Source: Streptomyces sp. GESEQ-4
Lineage (GTDB): Bacteria > Actinomycetota > Actinomycetes > Streptomycetales > Streptomycetaceae
Reading direction: 5' to 3'
NCBI RefSeq assembly: GCF_017948455.1
Contig: NZ_JAFFSU010000005.1
Location: forward strand, 186,001-250,000
Length of the DNA: 64,000 nucleotides
Shown here piece after piece: positions 45,101 through 59,341 of the stretch (the stretch's first letter is position 1; each line of letters starts with the position of its first letter). The notes under the pieces were generated by a model. The model saw nothing but the letters and a program-made list of their open reading frames with translations, had not been told where the DNA came from and searched no databases. The translations under genes and the position numbers were made by a program.

Positions 45101-45229
45101 TCACGAACCCGTGGGCACGGAGTCAGTCGCCTCCGTCCACAGATCCTGCTCGGCGCGATCCGCCTGGATCTGGCGGTACACGAGGAGCCCGCCGATGGCG
45201 GCCAGTGCGACCAGGAGAAGCTTCTTCAC
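45101..45229 (-). CDS. DLW-39 family small protein
   Basis: 42 residues: a basic start VKKLLLVALAAIGGLLVYRQ forming one membrane helix, then a short acidic-polar tail containing the family's name motif QDLW. Too short for most ORF callers. GTG at 45229 follows GAGGTCGCGCG. Conserved in actinomycetes near gyrA; function unknown. Promoter region shows TATAGT (45275-45280) and an inverted repeat at 45288-45303. Confidence 0.8.
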   Translation of the reverse strand: MKKLLLVALAAIGGLLVYRQIQADRAEQDLWTEATDSVPTGS

Positions 45230-45556
45230 CGCGCGACCTCGTCTTTCCTTGACGTAGGGGACCTCTGCCGCCCGACTATACACACCGACCGATATCGATC
45301 GGTGACCTGCGTCCGCAGCCAACTCCCGTCCGGAACACCGCAGTAGAAGCGGATGACATCGCTCCGATCGGAGGGTGATCACACCGACACGGACGGCGAC
45401 TTTATGACCCTCCTTGCGCTTTTCATCCCCTCTGCACCCATTCGTGTGGTGTTGATCGGAACATCGATGCGCAAGGGGCGTCGGTCCACCACTTCGCGGC
45501 CCACATAAACATCATGAGGAAAGTACGCAAATCGCCCAACCCGAAAGTGAGGGGCC
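45230..45556. other. Divergent promoter region with an ACCGAT-N4-ATCGGT repeat
   Basis: 327 bp between DLW-39 (minus) and DUF6344 (plus). ACCGAT ATCG ATCGGT at 45288-45303 is a 6-bp inverted repeat, close to but not the same as the ACCGA-N4-TCGGT operators (core spacing here is 6). It covers the position of a -35 element for a TATAGT -10 at 45275-45280 on the minus strand. No gene in the rest. Confidence 0.45.
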
Positions 45557-45892
45557 ATGGCCAGGAACAAGGTCATGAAGCTGTGGACCGCCATCGTCAC
45601 CGCCTTCCTCGCGCTGTGCACGGCGCTCGGATTCGCCACCACGACCGCGAACGCGGCCGTACCGCAGTCCGAGGCCACGAGCAACAGCGTCACGCACGTG
45701 ACGGCGCCGCCGATCCCCTGGGCCTGGTCCCGCTCGCTGCCCCCCACCATGAAGCAACGCATCCGCGCCGAGGCCCACGGAAAGTCCCCCAGCTGCCGGC
45801 ACCGACCGCAGACGGACACGGTCGCGGACGCGGCACTCGAAGCCGCCGCCCTCTGCGACCCGGCCGAGCCCCTCACGCCCCTCCAGCGCTGA
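45557..45892 (+). CDS. DUF6344 small secreted protein
   Basis: 111 residues. Signal peptide of about 33 residues (KLWTAIVTAFLALCTALGFA followed by TTTANAA cleavage). The mature part is small, polar, with a PPIPWAWSRSLPP motif and two cysteines (PSCRHRP and AALCDP) that could form a disulfide outside the cell. ATG at 45557 follows GTGAGGGGCC. Secreted; role unknown. Confidence 0.65.
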   Translation: MARNKVMKLWTAIVTAFLALCTALGFATTTANAAVPQSEATSNSVTHVTAPPIPWAWSRSLPPTMKQRIRAEAHGKSPSCRHRPQTDTVADAALEAAALCDPAEPLTPLQR

Positions 45893-45957
45893 CCCGCGGC
45901 GCGCTTCTTCCTCCCCCATCCCGCAACGGCGAACTTGCGTACAGCACCGCCCGGACC

Positions 45958-45993
45958 AAGGCCCGGCCGCTCGACTCGAGCGGCCGGGCCTTT
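45958..45993. terminator. Terminator after DUF6344
   Basis: AAGGCCCGGCCGCTCGA pairs with the following CGAGCGGCCGGGCCTT-like arm around a short palindromic centre and is followed by TTTCTT. Confidence 0.85.
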
Positions 45994-46041
45994 CTTACGA
46001 ACACGTCACGGGGCAGTAGCGGGATACCAAGATCTACACAT

Positions 46042-46080
46042 GCAGAAGCCCGGTAGATCCTGGAGATCTACCGGGCTTCT
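46042..46080. terminator. Terminator of tRNA-Ile
   Basis: AGAAGCCCGGTAGATC / GATCTACCGGGCTTCT stem with a short loop, just after the 3' end of the minus-strand tRNA. Confidence 0.8.
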
Positions 46081-46100
46081 CACCTGGCGCTGTGCCGCTG

Positions 46101-46174
46101 TGGGGCTAACAGGATTTGAACCTGTGGCCTCATCCTTATCAGGGATGCGCTCTAACCAACTGAGCTATAGCCCC
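46101..46174 (-). tRNA. tRNA-Ile (anticodon GAT)
   Basis: 74-nt cloverleaf on the minus strand: acceptor GGGGCTA/TAGCCCC with discriminator A, D arm AGCTCAGTTGGTTAGAGC, anticodon loop CTGATAAGG with GAT, TpsiC arm ACAGGTTCAAATCCTGT. CCA is not encoded. Next to gyrA, as in many actinomycetes. Confidence 0.95.
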
Positions 46175-46298
46175 GCCGCGCTCTGCGGTGTACGTCCCGC
46201 GCGCTGACCCCTGAAGATTAGCGCACGACGTGGGCAGTCCCAAAATCGATAGTCAGAGGACCGTCGACCGAGGTTTGAAGCGGCGTTGCCGGTTAATG

Positions 46299-47087
46299 TC
46301 ACTCGTCCTCGGCGAGCGTCAGCTCGACGCCGCCCACGAAGCCCGCCGACAGGTTGTAGATGAACGCGCCGAGGGTCGCCAGGGCCGTCGCGAGGACGAC
46401 GTCGATGACCGCGATGATCGACGTGAACATCAGGACGTTCGGGAGGGACAGGAAGGACTGGAGGTCGAAGCCGTTCGACTCGTTCGAGCCGGTGGCCTCG
46501 GAGATCGTGCCGCCGACGGTCGAGAAGACGCCCATCGCGTCCATGACCATCCACAGCACCGCCGACGCGACGATCGTGCAGATACCCAGGGCGATGGAGA
46601 GCAGGAAGCTCACCTTCATGACCGACCAGGGGTCGGCCTTCGCCACGCGCAGCCGGGCCTTGCGGGTGCGGGGCGTCGTACGCGCGCCCGTTCGGGGTCG
46701 GCGTACGGCACCGGCGGGCGCCGCCGCCGGCGGGTAGGCCTGCGGCGGGTGGTACGGGCCGGCGGGCTGCTGTGGCTGGCGCTCTCCCGGCAGCGGAGAG
46801 GCCGACGGCTGCTGCGCCGCCTGGGCGGCTTGCCGGTCCGACGGCCGGGGCTGGGAGCCCGGAGCGGCCGAGCCCGCCCCAGCCGCGTGCTGCTGGGTCT
46901 GCGAGCCACGGGTGTCCGTCACAGTTCCCCCCTGGGATCCATGAGTGTCAGGCGAGTGCGAGTCGGTCGGGGACGACTTGATCGCTTGCAGATTGGTCGT
47001 GTGCGAGTCCGTCACACGCGCGGCGGAGCCACTGCCGCCGCCGTCCGTGTCCGTACCGGTCGGTCCGGCGCCCGTGGCTCCGCTCAC
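46299..47087 (-). CDS. DUF3566 family membrane protein
   Basis: 262 residues. Long polar Gly/Ser/Pro/Gln-rich cytoplasmic N-terminal half, then two membrane helices (VSFLLSIALGICTIVASAVL and TSIIAVIDVVLATALATLGA) enclosing an extracytoplasmic segment. The position directly downstream of gyrA is conserved across actinobacteria (Rv0007 in M. tuberculosis, from memory). No assigned function. ATG at 47087, 17 bp after the gyrA stop, so cotranscribed with gyrA. An open frame on the opposite strand covering it is a shadow. Confidence 0.85.
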   Translation of the reverse strand: MSGATGAGPTGTDTDGGGSGSAARVTDSHTTNLQAIKSSPTDSHSPDTHGSQGGTVTDTRGSQTQQHAAGAGSAAPGSQPRPSDRQAAQAAQQPSASPLPGERQPQQPAGPYHPPQAYPPAAAPAGAVRRPRTGARTTPRTRKARLRVAKADPWSVMKVSFLLSIALGICTIVASAVLWMVMDAMGVFSTVGGTISEATGSNESNGFDLQSFLSLPNVLMFTSIIAVIDVVLATALATLGAFIYNLSAGFVGGVELTLAEDE

Positions 47088-47104
47088 GATGACTCACTCC
47101 TCGC

Positions 47105-49699
<2,595 letters not shown>

Positions 49700-49741
49700 T
49701 GCTGGTGAAGATCCTTCCTGGTGCGGTCAGCTGAGACCGAC

Positions 49742-52189
<2,448 letters not shown>

Positions 52190-52732
52190 TCACCCATAGG
52201 TGTCGCCGGGGCCCGTGCTGCCCGGAGCACGCAGCGGACCGTAACGGCGGGGCGGACCACCAGGGCCGTTCACCTTGATCAACCGCACCGTGCCATGGCC
52301 CAGATCCTCGTTCAGCCGGGCGACCAGCGTGGGGGCGAGCAGACGCAGGTTCGTCGCCCAGGCCGTGGAGTCGCAGCGCACGATCAGCACATGCTCGTCC
52401 TCGTCGTACCGCTCCGGCACACAGTGCTTGGCGACGTCCTCGCCGACGATCTGCGGCCAGCGGCCCATCACCCCGCCCACCGCGGCCGGGGCCTCCCAAC
52501 CCCGCTCGGTGATCAGGCGGTTGATCGCGGCGCCGAGCGCCATGGGGTCGCGTCCATCGGCACCCGCGCCGGAGCGCAGGCCACCGCGACGCGCCTGCTT
52601 CTTCTGCTGCACGGCATCGCCACGCGCGCGTGCCTGTTCCTTCGCCGCGCGCAACGCCACGCGCGCGAGGTCCACCCCGGACGGCTCGGGTGCCCCCTGC
52701 TCGGCTGCCTTCTTGGGATCGTCGGTCGTCAT
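52190..52732 (-). CDS. dciA: DciA (DUF721), replicative helicase loader
   Basis: 180 residues. The DUF721/DciA family loads DnaB helicase in bacteria without DnaC/DnaI. A basic N-terminus with coiled Ala/Lys stretches ([15 protein letters not shown]) precedes the conserved core [20 protein letters not shown] and [20 protein letters not shown], and [20 protein letters not shown] at 52732 overlaps the recF stop (ATGA). The gene lies between gyrB and recF, the position typical of dciA in actinobacteria. The loader role was shown in other species; here it is from family membership. Confidence 0.9.
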   Translation of the reverse strand: MTTDDPKKAAEQGAPEPSGVDLARVALRAAKEQARARGDAVQQKKQARRGGLRSGAGADGRDPMALGAAINRLITERGWEAPAAVGGVMGRWPQIVGEDVAKHCVPERYDEDEHVLIVRCDSTAWATNLRLLAPTLVARLNEDLGHGTVRLIKVNGPGGPPRRYGPLRAPGSTGPGDTYG

Positions 52733-53850
52733 GCGCGCTCCACCGTCCCGTCCGACACCGTGTACCGCGTCCCCGTCAGCACGTGCGGTACGTCGTCGTC
52801 CACCGCGGCCGTCACCAGCACCTGCTCACCGGGTGCCACCAGTTCGGCCAGCCGCTCGCGCCGCCGGGTGTCCAACTCGGCGAACACATCGTCGAGGATC
52901 AGCACCGGCTCATTGCCCTCGGCCCTGAGCAGGTCGTACGACGCCAGCCGCAACGCCAGCGCAAACGACCAGGACTCACCGTGGGACGCGTATCCCTTGG
53001 CCGGCATCTGACCCAGTTTGAGATTCAAATCGTCTCGATGAGGCCCTACGAGGGTGACGCCCCGCTCGATCTCCTGCTTGCGCGCATCGGCGAGCGCCAT
53101 CATCACCTGCGCGTAGAGGTCCTCGCGCGTGTGCGCCTCACCCGGCGCCGACGGCTTGTACTCCAGGGCCACCGGCCCGCCACCGGGCGCCAGTTGCTCG
53201 TACGCCTTGTCGGCCAGCGGCTGGATCGCGGCTATCAGATCCAGGCGCTGAGCAAGCAACTCGGCGCCCGCGCCCGCAAGGTGCTGATCCCAGACGTCGA
53301 GGGTCGACAGATCCATCGAACGACCGCCGTGCCGACGAGCCAACGCAGCACTTTTCAACAGGGTGTTCCGCTGCTTGAGGACCCGCTCGTAGTCCGAGCG
53401 CACACCGGCCATACGCGGAGACCGGGCGGTGATCAGCTCGTCGAGAAAGCGGCGCCGCTCCCCGGGATCGCCCTTGACCAGAGCGAGGTCCTCGGGCGCG
53501 AACAGCACAGTCCGTACGATGCCCAGCACATCACGGGGTCTGACCTGCGAGGACCTGTTGATGCGAGCGCGGTTCGCCCTGCCCGGGTTCAGCTCCAGCT
53601 CGACCAGCTGCTGCCGCTCGCCCTGCTTGACCTGCGCGCGGATGACCGCACGGTCGGCGCCCATCCGGACGAGAGGGGCGTCGGAGGCGACACGGTGACT
53701 GCCCAGAGTGGCGAGGTAGCCGATCGCCTCGACGAGGTTCGTCTTGCCCTGCCCATTGGGGCCGACGAAGGCGGTGACGCCCGGGTCGAGCGGAACTTCG
53801 ACCCGGGCGTACGAGCGGAAGTCGGCCAGCGACAGATGCGTGACGTGCAT
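52729..53850 (-). CDS. recF: DNA replication and repair protein RecF
   Basis: 373 residues. SMC-like ATPase that helps RecA filament loading at ssDNA gaps. Walker [19 protein letters not shown], an ABC-signature region near [14 protein letters not shown], and Walker [15 protein letters not shown] at 53850. Stop overlaps dciA by 4 bp. 52 bp separate it from gnd. Confidence 0.96.
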   Translation of the reverse strand: MHVTHLSLADFRSYARVEVPLDPGVTAFVGPNGQGKTNLVEAIGYLATLGSHRVASDAPLVRMGADRAVIRAQVKQGERQQLVELELNPGRANRARINRSSQVRPRDVLGIVRTVLFAPEDLALVKGDPGERRRFLDELITARSPRMAGVRSDYERVLKQRNTLLKSAALARRHGGRSMDLSTLDVWDQHLAGAGAELLAQRLDLIAAIQPLADKAYEQLAPGGGPVALEYKPSAPGEAHTREDLYAQVMMALADARKQEIERGVTLVGPHRDDLNLKLGQMPAKGYASHGESWSFALALRLASYDLLRAEGNEPVLILDDVFAELDTRRRERLAELVAPGEQVLVTAAVDDDVPHVLTGTRYTVSDGTVERA

Positions 53851-53902
53851 GGTCGTTCGCCGACCTCCCCCAGTGTCGTGGACCGCTCAGCGGCCCTGTG
53901 GA

Positions 53903-54778
53903 TTACTTCGTCTCGACCGCGTGGCCACCGAACTGGTTCCGCAGCGCCGCGATCATCTTCATCTGCGGAGAGTCCTCCTGCCGCGAGGCGAACCGCGCGA
54001 ACAGGGACGCCGTGATCGCCGGCAGCGGCACGGCGTGGTCGATGGCGGCTTCCACAGTCCAGCGGCCTTCCCCGGAGTCCTGTGCATAACCGCGCAGCTT
54101 CTGAAGGTGCTCGTCCTCGTCGAGGGCGTTCACCGCGAGGTCGAGCAGCCAGGAGCGGATGACCGTGCCCTCCTGCCAGGAACGGAACACCTCCCGGACG
54201 TCGGTCACGGAGTCGACCTTCTCCAGGAGCTCCCAGCCCTCGGCGTAGGCCTGCATCATGGCGTACTCGATGCCGTTGTGGACCATCTTCGCGAAGTGGC
54301 CGGCACCGACCTTGCCGGCGTGCACCGCACCGGAGTCGCCCTCGGGCTTGAGGGCGTCGAAGACCGGCTGCACCTTGGCGACATTCTCCGCGTCGCCGCC
54401 GTACATCAGCGCATAGCCGTTCTCCAGGCCCCAGACGCCGCCGGAGACACCGCAGTCGACGAAGCCGACGCCCTTGGCGGCCAGCTCCTCCGCGTGCCTC
54501 TCGTCGTCCGTCCAGCGCGAGTTGCCGCCGTCCACGACGACATCACCGGGCTCCAGCAGTTCGGCCAGCTCGTCGATGGTCGACTGGGTGGGCGCACCGG
54601 CCGGGACCATCACCCATACGACGCGCGGGCCCGCGAGCTTGCCCACAAGCTCTTCCAGGCTGTGGACATCGGCCAGATCCGGGTTGCGGTCGTATCCGAT
54701 GACGGTGTGGCCTGCGCGGCGGATCCGCTCGCGCATGTTGCCGCCCATCTTGCCGAGGCCGACGAGACCGAGCTCCAT
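53903..54778 (-). CDS. gnd: NAD-dependent 6-phosphogluconate dehydrogenase (GndA/GntZ type)
   Basis: 291 residues, the short form of 6-phosphogluconate dehydrogenase. Rossmann motif GLVGLGKMGGNM at residue 4, VDGGNSRWTDDE, CGVSGGVWGLENGYALMYGG and the catalytic KMVHNGIEYAMMQAYAEG with Lys and Glu. Decarboxylates 6-phosphogluconate to ribulose 5-phosphate. Conserved between dnaN and recF in Streptomyces. ATG at 54778. Confidence 0.95.
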   Translation of the reverse strand: MELGLVGLGKMGGNMRERIRRAGHTVIGYDRNPDLADVHSLEELVGKLAGPRVVWVMVPAGAPTQSTIDELAELLEPGDVVVDGGNSRWTDDERHAEELAAKGVGFVDCGVSGGVWGLENGYALMYGGDAENVAKVQPVFDALKPEGDSGAVHAGKVGAGHFAKMVHNGIEYAMMQAYAEGWELLEKVDSVTDVREVFRSWQEGTVIRSWLLDLAVNALDEDEHLQKLRGYAQDSGEGRWTVEAAIDHAVPLPAITASLFARFASRQEDSPQMKMIAALRNQFGGHAVETK

Positions 54779-54918
54779 CAGTTGTTCCTTAGGTTGCTGT
54801 GTGGCGTGTGAGGCACCTTCGTACCCATGTCCGAGCCTAAACCCGGACTCTCACGCACACCTGTGGGCATACGCGCTCAAACGTATGCCCCGACCTGCGG
54901 TGTTCTCGTCGGCCGCGG

Positions 54919-56049
54919 TCAGCCGCTGAGGCGGACCGGCATGATCAGGTACTTGTAGGCCTCGTCCGCCTCGGCGTCCAGCGCCGGCTTGCCGCTGAGC
55001 AGCGCGGGCTTGGTGGACGTCGTGAAGGACAGCTGCGCGACCGGGGAGTCGATGGCGCTCAGGCCGTCCAGCAGGAAGGTCGGGTTGAAGGCGATCGACA
55101 CGTCATCGCCCTCCAGCTGCGCGTCCACCCGCTCCACAGCCTGTGCGTCGTCGCTGGAACCGGCCTCCAGGATCAGCACGCCCTGCTCGAAGCTCAGCCG
55201 CACAGGAGTGTTGCGCTCGGCGACCAGGGCCACGCGCTTGACGGCCTCCACGAAGGGGGCGGTCTCGATCACGGCGACCGAGTTGAACTCTGTCGGGAAC
55301 AGCGAGCGGTACTTCGGGAGGTCGCCCTCCAGCAACCGCGTCGTCGTACGTCGGCCGGCGCCCTCGAAACCGATCAGGCCCTCGCCCGCGCCCGAGCCGG
55401 ACAGCGCCAGGATCACGCTGTCGCCGCTGGTCAGCGCCTTGGCGGTGTCCAGGAGCGTCTTGGCGGGGACCAGGGCGACCGCGGACGCCTCCGGGTTCTC
55501 CGGCTTCCACAGGAACTCACGGACCGCGAAGCGGTAGCGGTCGGTGGAGGCCAGGGTGACCCGGTCGCCCTCGATCTCGATGCGCACACCGGTGAGGACG
55601 GGAAGCGTGTCGTCACGGCCTGCGGCGATGGCCACCTGGGAGGCGGCGGAGGCGAAGACCTCGCCGGGGACGGTGCCGGTCGCCGACGGCATCTGCGGCA
55701 GCGCCGGGTACTCCTCCACAGGCAGTGTGTGGAGTGTGAACCGGGAGGAGCCGCAGACCACCGTCGCCCGTACACCGTCTGTGGAAATCTCCACCGGGCG
55801 GTTGGGCAGGGCGCGGGAGATGTCGGCGAGCAGCCTGCCGGAGACGAGGACCGTGCCCTCCTCCTCGACCTCGGCCTCCACCGACACGCGTGCGGAGACC
55901 TCGTAGTCGAAGCTGGACAGGCTCAGCTGGCCGTCCTCGGCCTTCAGCAGCAGGCCGGCGAGGACAGGCGCCGGCGGACGGGCCGGGAGGCTGCGCGCCG
56001 CCCAGGCCACTGCCTCCGCGAGTACGTCGCGTTCCACCCGGATCTTCAC
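54919..56049 (-). CDS. dnaN: DNA polymerase III beta sliding clamp DnaN
   Basis: 376 residues, three-domain clamp. Starts VKIRVERDVLAEAVAWAARS. Internal motifs LLKAEDGQLSLSSFDYEVS and VLTGVRIEIEGDRVTLASTD are typical, and the C-terminus ends KYLIMPVRLSG. GTG at 56049 lies 9 bp after GGAGG. The longer open frame from 56376 runs into oriC and is rejected. Confidence 0.96.
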   Translation of the reverse strand: MKIRVERDVLAEAVAWAARSLPARPPAPVLAGLLLKAEDGQLSLSSFDYEVSARVSVEAEVEEEGTVLVSGRLLADISRALPNRPVEISTDGVRATVVCGSSRFTLHTLPVEEYPALPQMPSATGTVPGEVFASAASQVAIAAGRDDTLPVLTGVRIEIEGDRVTLASTDRYRFAVREFLWKPENPEASAVALVPAKTLLDTAKALTSGDSVILALSGSGAGEGLIGFEGAGRRTTTRLLEGDLPKYRSLFPTEFNSVAVIETAPFVEAVKRVALVAERNTPVRLSFEQGVLILEAGSSDDAQAVERVDAQLEGDDVSIAFNPTFLLDGLSAIDSPVAQLSFTTSTKPALLSGKPALDAEADEAYKYLIMPVRLSG

Positions 56050-56159
56050 TGTTGCCGCCTCCTGCTGTTGCCGGCGCTTCTCGGCCTGCCTGGCTTCGTC
56101 GTCTGTCTCGGTGTGCTCGGTCCCTGTGAGGGGAACGACACCGGGGAACAGTCTGACGC

Positions 56160-56850
56160 ACGGCACTGACAGTAGGTGCCTCTCGGGGTCAAGTCGTGAC
56201 GAGGGGCAGTCGGGCGCCGAAGAGCGAGTTGTGCACAGGACCCACTTCGAAGCGAATTCCGCTCTCTCTCTAGTTGGGAGTAGTAGTAGGGCCTGTGGAT
56301 ACCGTGGATAACCCTGTTTTCCCAGGTCAGCGGCAAGATTTTGTCCACGGACCCTGTGGGTGACACCGGTGGACAACTAGGCGAATCTGTGGAGAACGGA
56401 AAGTTCTGCACACCCCATGCACAGCCTGGGGTGACTTCTCCCCAGGGCTGTCCCCAGCTTTACCCAGCTTTCCCACAGACCAACCCGGCAGCTTGATGTG
56501 ACGCCTTTCACTCGTCCCGGTGAGGAGGCGCGTCGCGTTGCCGAACAGTGGACAGCGGTGTGGAGAAGCGGGCCATCCTTGGGGACAACTGGCCCCAGCC
56601 TGTGGGTTGCCGGTGGACAACTTCGTGCACACCCTGTGGATCTTTTCGCTGTCCACAGTCTGTGGAGATCGTTCGTCCACCGATCCACAACCACGTGAGC
56701 TGGCTTGATGGTCTGTCAGCGGAGTCTGCTGTGGACAGGATCTGGACAACTCCCCAGTCCCCAGGGTGTGGACGGCAGAAACTCACCGAATCTGTGGAGA
56801 GTGGCCGTAACCCGGCACGTAATCGAACACCAGGTGGCTGCGGCATAACG
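56160..56850. other. oriC: Chromosomal origin of replication oriC
   Basis: The non-coding region between dnaN and dnaA holds about 20 DnaA boxes in both orientations. Examples: TGTGGATAC 56294, TTGTCCACG 56341, GGTGGACAA 56368, TGTGGAGAA 56388 and 56559, GGTGGACAA 56612, CTGTCCACA 56649, TGTGGAGAT 56661, CGATCCACA 56681, TGTGGACAG 56730, TCTGGACAA 56741, TGTGGACGG 56767, TGTGGAGAG 56793. They fit the Streptomyces consensus TTGTCCACA and its reverse complement with one or two mismatches. No AT-rich 13-mers like those of E. coli are seen, as usual for Streptomyces. Confidence 0.95.
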
Positions 56851-56886
56851 AAGGGCGCCCTCCGGATCTCCTCCGAAGGGCGCCCT
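56851..56886. terminator. dnaA terminator
   Basis: GGGCGCCCTCCGGA and TCCGAAGGGCGCCC arms form a hairpin just downstream of the dnaA stop (minus strand) and bound oriC. Confidence 0.75.
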
Positions 56887-56908
56887 CGGTGCCGTGACCT
56901 TGTGGTCG

Positions 56909-58819
56909 TCAGCCGTTTTTGATGCGGTTCGTCAGCTCGGTCACCTGGTTGTAGATGGAGCGCCGCTCGGCCATCAGATTGCGGATCTTGCGGTCGGCGT
57001 GCATCACCGTCGTGTGGTCGCGGCCGCCGAACAGCGCGCCGATCTTCGGCAGCGACAGGTCCGTGAGCTCGCGGCACAGGTACATGGCGATCTGGCGGGC
57101 TGTGACGAGCTGGCGGCCGCGCGAGCTGCCGCACAGATCCTCGACCGTGAGCCCGAAGTAGTCGGCGGTCGCGCTCATGATGGCCGTCGAGGTGATCTCC
57201 GGCGTCGAGTCCTCACCGCCGGGGATGAGGTCCTTGAGGACGATCTCGGTCAGGCCCAGGTCCACCGGCTGCCGGTTGAGCGACGCGAACGCCGTCACCC
57301 GGATCAGCGCGCCCTCTAGCTCGCGGATGTTGCGCGAGATCCGGGAGGCGATGAACTCGAGCACCTCCGGCGGGGCGTTGAGCTGCTCCTGCACCGCCTT
57401 CTTGCGGAGGATGGCGATACGGGTCTCCAGCTCGGGCGGCTGGACGTCGGTGATCAGGCCCCACTCGAAACGGTTCCGCAGCCGGTCCTCCAGGGTCACC
57501 AGCTGCTTCGGCGGCCGGTCGCTGGAGAGCACGATCTGCTTGTTGGCGTTGTGGAGGGTGTTGAAGGTGTGGAAGAACTCCTCCTGCGTCGACTCCTTGT
57601 CCGCGAGGAACTGGATGTCGTCGACGAGCAGGATGTCCATCTCGCGGTACCGCTTGCGGAAGCTGTCGCCCTTGCCGTCGCGGATGGAGTTGATGAACTC
57701 GTTGGTGAACTCCTCCGAGCTCACGTACCGCACGCGCGTGCCCGGGTAGAGGCTGCGCGCGTAGTGCCCGATCGCGTGCAGCAGGTGCGTCTTGCCGAGC
57801 CCCGACTCCCCATAGATGAAGAGGGGGTTGTACGCCTTCGCCGGCGCCTCGGCGACGGCCACTGCGGCCGCGTGCGCGAAGCGGTTGGAGGCGCCGATGA
57901 CGAACGTGTCGAAGAGGTACTTCGGGTTCAGGCGTGCGGTCGGCTCGCCGGGGCCGGTCGCCGGCGCGGGCTGCGCGGCCAGTGGGCCGGGGGCGCCGGT
58001 CGTGGGGAGCGTGGGTCCGACCGGTCCGCCGCGATGCACATGCCCGGACCCGGACGGCGGCTCGGGCCGCTCCCGGCGGGCGTCACGCTGGTCGTAGTCG
58101 GAGCGGGACTGCTCGTAGTCGGAGCGCTGCGTGTCGTAGGAGGGGCGCTCCATGGACTGCGGACGGTAGTCCTGGGAGGGCTGGTGGTACGAGTCCTGGG
58201 ACGGCGGGGAGTACGAGTCCTGTGAGCCGTAGGAGTCCTGGGACCGGTACGAGTCCTGTGACGGTGACGCGTACGGGTCGCGCTCCGGGAAACCGAGCCG
58301 CTGCTGCTGCCAGCCGTAGTCGTCCTGGGATCCGCGGGGCCAGGCGCCGGGTTCGGGGCGCTGGTATTCCGAGGGGTACGCGGGGCGGGCCGTCGGGAGC
58401 TGGTCCGTGCGGGGCGGGGGCAGCTGGTCGCTCGGGGTGCCGGAGCGGTCGTCGGCGCGGTGGCGGCCGTAGCCCTCGTACTGGGAGGAGGGGAGTTCCG
58501 GTTCTTCGTAACGGGGGCGCGCGGGCGGGGCCGGGGGTTCGCCGACGGAGTCGTCGACGGTGATCGCGATGCGGATCGGGCGGCCGCATTCGCGGCTCAG
58601 CGTCTCGCTGACGATCGGTGCGAGACGGCCCTCCAGTACGCCCTTCGCGAATTCGTTCGGTACGGCGAGCAGGGCGGTGTCCGCGACCAGTGCCAGGGGC
58701 TGGCAGCGGCGGATCCAGCGCTCGTCCTTCGCTTCGACGCCCTGCCCGCGGCCCTCCCCGAGGAGTTGCTCCAGTACTCGTGGCCACACTGCGGCAAGAT
58801 CGGCAGGTACGTCAGCCAC
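56909..58819 (-). CDS. dnaA: Chromosomal replication initiator DnaA
   Basis: 636 residues, larger than E. coli DnaA because domain II is very long. Domain I ([20 protein letters not shown]) binds DnaB; domain II is Pro/Tyr/Ser/Gln-rich with repeated QDSY units at about residues 185-220; domain III is AAA+ with [17 protein letters not shown] and DDIQFLADK; domain IV has [20 protein letters not shown] and [11 protein letters not shown] for DnaA-box binding. GTG at 58819 is the start; the longer frame from 58912 contains the -10 region (58911-58916) and cannot be translated in full. Autorepressed by two DnaA boxes at the promoter. Confidence 0.97.
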   Translation of the reverse strand: MADVPADLAAVWPRVLEQLLGEGRGQGVEAKDERWIRRCQPLALVADTALLAVPNEFAKGVLEGRLAPIVSETLSRECGRPIRIAITVDDSVGEPPAPPARPRYEEPELPSSQYEGYGRHRADDRSGTPSDQLPPPRTDQLPTARPAYPSEYQRPEPGAWPRGSQDDYGWQQQRLGFPERDPYASPSQDSYRSQDSYGSQDSYSPPSQDSYHQPSQDYRPQSMERPSYDTQRSDYEQSRSDYDQRDARRERPEPPSGSGHVHRGGPVGPTLPTTGAPGPLAAQPAPATGPGEPTARLNPKYLFDTFVIGASNRFAHAAAVAVAEAPAKAYNPLFIYGESGLGKTHLLHAIGHYARSLYPGTRVRYVSSEEFTNEFINSIRDGKGDSFRKRYREMDILLVDDIQFLADKESTQEEFFHTFNTLHNANKQIVLSSDRPPKQLVTLEDRLRNRFEWGLITDVQPPELETRIAILRKKAVQEQLNAPPEVLEFIASRISRNIRELEGALIRVTAFASLNRQPVDLGLTEIVLKDLIPGGEDSTPEITSTAIMSATADYFGLTVEDLCGSSRGRQLVTARQIAMYLCRELTDLSLPKIGALFGGRDHTTVMHADRKIRNLMAERRSIYNQVTELTNRIKNG

Positions 58820-58910
58820 AGGGCACGCTCTCTCGTGGGTCCCACGAACGTGTGGTTGTGGGACGGATTGGGATTCACATCGGATGGGACGGGCGAATCG
58901 GAGTCCAGCC

Positions 58911-58965
58911 AAGGTAGTCAGGGCGACGGGTGCGGTTCAAGTTGTTGTCCCCAGGCTGTGGATAG
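58911..58965 (-). promoter_or_regulatory. dnaA promoter with two DnaA boxes
   Basis: On the minus strand TTGAAC (58940-58935), 18-bp spacer and TACCTT (58916-58911) form a good HrdB-type promoter about 92 bp before the GTG. Two DnaA boxes, TTGTCCCCA (58945-58953) and TGTGGATAG (58957-58965), lie just upstream of the -35 and suit autoregulation, as described for S. lividans dnaA. Confidence 0.75.
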
Positions 58966-58988
58966 TGTCTCCTGTGAGCCCTTGGTTT

Positions 58989-59018
58989 GACCGGATGGCG
59001 TAGCCCCGCGTACCGTGA
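58989..59018 (+). promoter_or_regulatory. rpmH promoter
   Basis: TTGACC, 18-bp spacer, TACCGT on the plus strand, about 165 bp before the rpmH start. Fits HrdB-type promoters of Streptomyces ribosomal genes. Confidence 0.6.
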
Positions 59019-59182
59019 CCAGGTCGAGTTGTCGATGGCTGCTGCCGCCTGCCTCCGATGGGCACAGATCGCTGAAGGTGATCGGGAAGCGGTGCACTCG
59101 GGCGTGATGCGAGCTACTCGTGGGCGCACGGTGACAGCCAGGACGGCACCCGCCACCACCGATTGATTTCTGGAGCCCCCGA

Positions 59183-59320
59183 GTGAGCAAGCGCACCTTC
59201 CAGCCGAACAACCGTCGTCGCGCGAAGACCCACGGCTTCCGGCTGCGTATGCGCACCCGTGCCGGCCGCGCGATTCTCGCGTCCCGCCGTGGCAAGGGTC
59301 GCGCCCGTCTGTCCGCCTGA
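59183..59320 (+). CDS. rpmH: 50S ribosomal protein L34
   Basis: 45 residues, all positively charged: [20 protein letters not shown], then [20 protein letters not shown] and ARLSA. L34 of the large subunit. It is too small for an ordinary ORF search. GTG at 59183 after TCTGGAGCCCCC. Head of the rpmH-rnpA-yidD-yidC-jag-rsmG operon. Confidence 0.97.
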   Translation: MSKRTFQPNNRRRAKTHGFRLRMRTRAGRAILASRRGKGRARLSA

Positions 59321-59341
59321 TCCCGGTCAGGTCATGACGTC

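Noticed and set aside
45688-45703. Palindrome GTCACGCACGTGAC in the DUF6344 gene
   Set aside because: Does not fit the Crp pattern and is within a coding region.
45379-45876. Minus-strand frame opposite DUF6344
   Set aside because: The plus-strand frame has a ribosome binding site and a convincing signal peptide; this one has neither.
56049-56376. DnaN start further upstream
   Set aside because: The frame continues into oriC; GTG at 56049 has a ribosome binding site and gives the family N-terminus.
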